From Gammaproteobacteria bacterium (lineage in GTDB: Bacteria > Pseudomonadota > Gammaproteobacteria > Eutrophobiales > Eutrophobiaceae), in NCBI GenBank assembly GCA_004356415.1, contig SMWN01000019.1:1-6403 (forward strand): DNA of 6,403 nucleotides, read 5' to 3'. Within the stretch, counting starts at the first letter, position 1. The number at the start of each line of letters is the position of its first letter. Shown one piece after another: positions 6,143 to 6,403 of this stretch. The notes under the pieces are model-generated. The model was not told the DNA's origin, did no database searches, and worked only from the letters and a program-made list of their open reading frames with translations. The translations under genes were made by a program, and so were the position numbers.

Positions 6143-6403
6143 ATGGCTACTAAAAAATCCCGCCCTACCTTCAGTGAAAATGTCAATCATATGGTGGATC
6201 GCGCGTTTAAGGCGCTCAACACCGACCCAGGAATAGCCAATGCTATTAAATCCTGCGATGCCATACTTCAGGTCCAGTTTCCTGTGACCATCAAAAATAA
6301 AATTGAAGTTTTCACGGGTTGGCGGGCTACGCATAGTTCACATCGCTTACCGGCAAAAGGGGGAATACGATATGCGAAAATGGTAAACCAGGATGAAGTG
6401 GAA
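6143..6403 (+). CDS. Glu/Leu/Phe/Val dehydrogenase family protein, probably glutamate dehydrogenase (N-terminal 87 codons, cut by window end)
   Basis: The frame starts MATKKSRPTFSENVN and runs open to the last base. The segment VFTGWRATHSSHRLPAKGGIRYAKMVNQDEVE (56-87) is the conserved N-terminal (dimerisation and substrate-binding) part of the Glu/Leu/Phe/Val dehydrogenase family. Lys72 in PAKGGIRY is the expected glutamate-carboxylate-binding lysine. The catalytic lysine, expected further on in an MTYKCA-like motif, and the Rossmann cofactor domain lie outside the window. NAD versus NADP preference and glutamate versus branched-chain substrate therefore cannot be decided; glutamate is the most common activity for this sequence type. 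The family usually exceeds 400 residues, so about a fifth is present. The start at 6143 is supported by the position of the motif and a weak purine-rich site upstream. Confidence 0.88.
   Translation, partial: MATKKSRPTFSENVNHMVDRAFKALNTDPGIANAIKSCDAILQVQFPVTIKNKIEVFTGWRATHSSHRLPAKGGIRYAKMVNQDEVE

Noticed and set aside
6137..6334. 65-codon minus-strand frame at the right end
   Set aside because: It is the complement of the dehydrogenase N-terminus, whose conserved GGIRY motif shows which strand is coding.
1..6403. A hidden new system, mobile element, CRISPR array or RNA gene
   Set aside because: Conserved housekeeping genes fill nearly all of the window. The four complete gaps total under 230 bases, and I saw no direct repeats, transposase fragments, attachment sites or tRNA-like folds.

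Overview
The window reads as a chromosomal housekeeping segment of a non-enteric gammaproteobacterium. A betaproteobacterium is less likely but not excluded. The basis is the divergent bamD / rluD-pgeF arrangement, protein sequences typical of gammaproteobacterial families, and a moderate G+C content (low to mid 40s percent by eye). No mobile element, CRISPR array, rRNA or tRNA gene, phage gene or defence system is visible. All genes have intact frames; the first and last are cut by the window edges.

Layout. Positions 1-903 hold the 3' part of sucC (succinyl-CoA ligase beta subunit). It overlaps sucD (903-1772, alpha subunit) by one base in a TGATG junction. After 43 bases comes nadE (1816-3450, glutamine-dependent NAD+ synthetase) in the same direction, with no terminator visible in between, so sucC-sucD-nadE is probably one transcription unit. 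It meets bamD (3463-4236, minus strand, outer-membrane assembly lipoprotein) tail to tail across 12 bases. A 105-base divergent intergenic region (4237-4341) separates bamD from rluD (4342-5295, 23S rRNA pseudouridine synthase). rluD overlaps pgeF (5295-6074, peptidoglycan editing factor, YfiH/laccase-domain family) by one base in a TAATG junction. After a 68-base gap the window ends in the first 87 codons of a Glu/Leu/Phe/Val dehydrogenase, most likely glutamate dehydrogenase (6143-6403).

How the genes work together. sucCD and the terminal dehydrogenase act at the 2-oxoglutarate/succinate part of central metabolism, and nadE supplies the NAD cofactor pool used there. bamD, rluD and pgeF serve envelope assembly, ribosome maturation and peptidoglycan quality control. 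Their adjacency is a conserved neighbourhood rather than a single pathway.

I did not find a new biological system. The most notable non-genic signal is a perfect 8-bp inverted repeat with a 5-base spacer (4288-4308) in the bamD/rluD divergent region, a candidate operator. Also worth a look are an 11-codon mini-ORF that ends on the rluD start codon next to an A8 tract, and a 9-base G run inside sucD.
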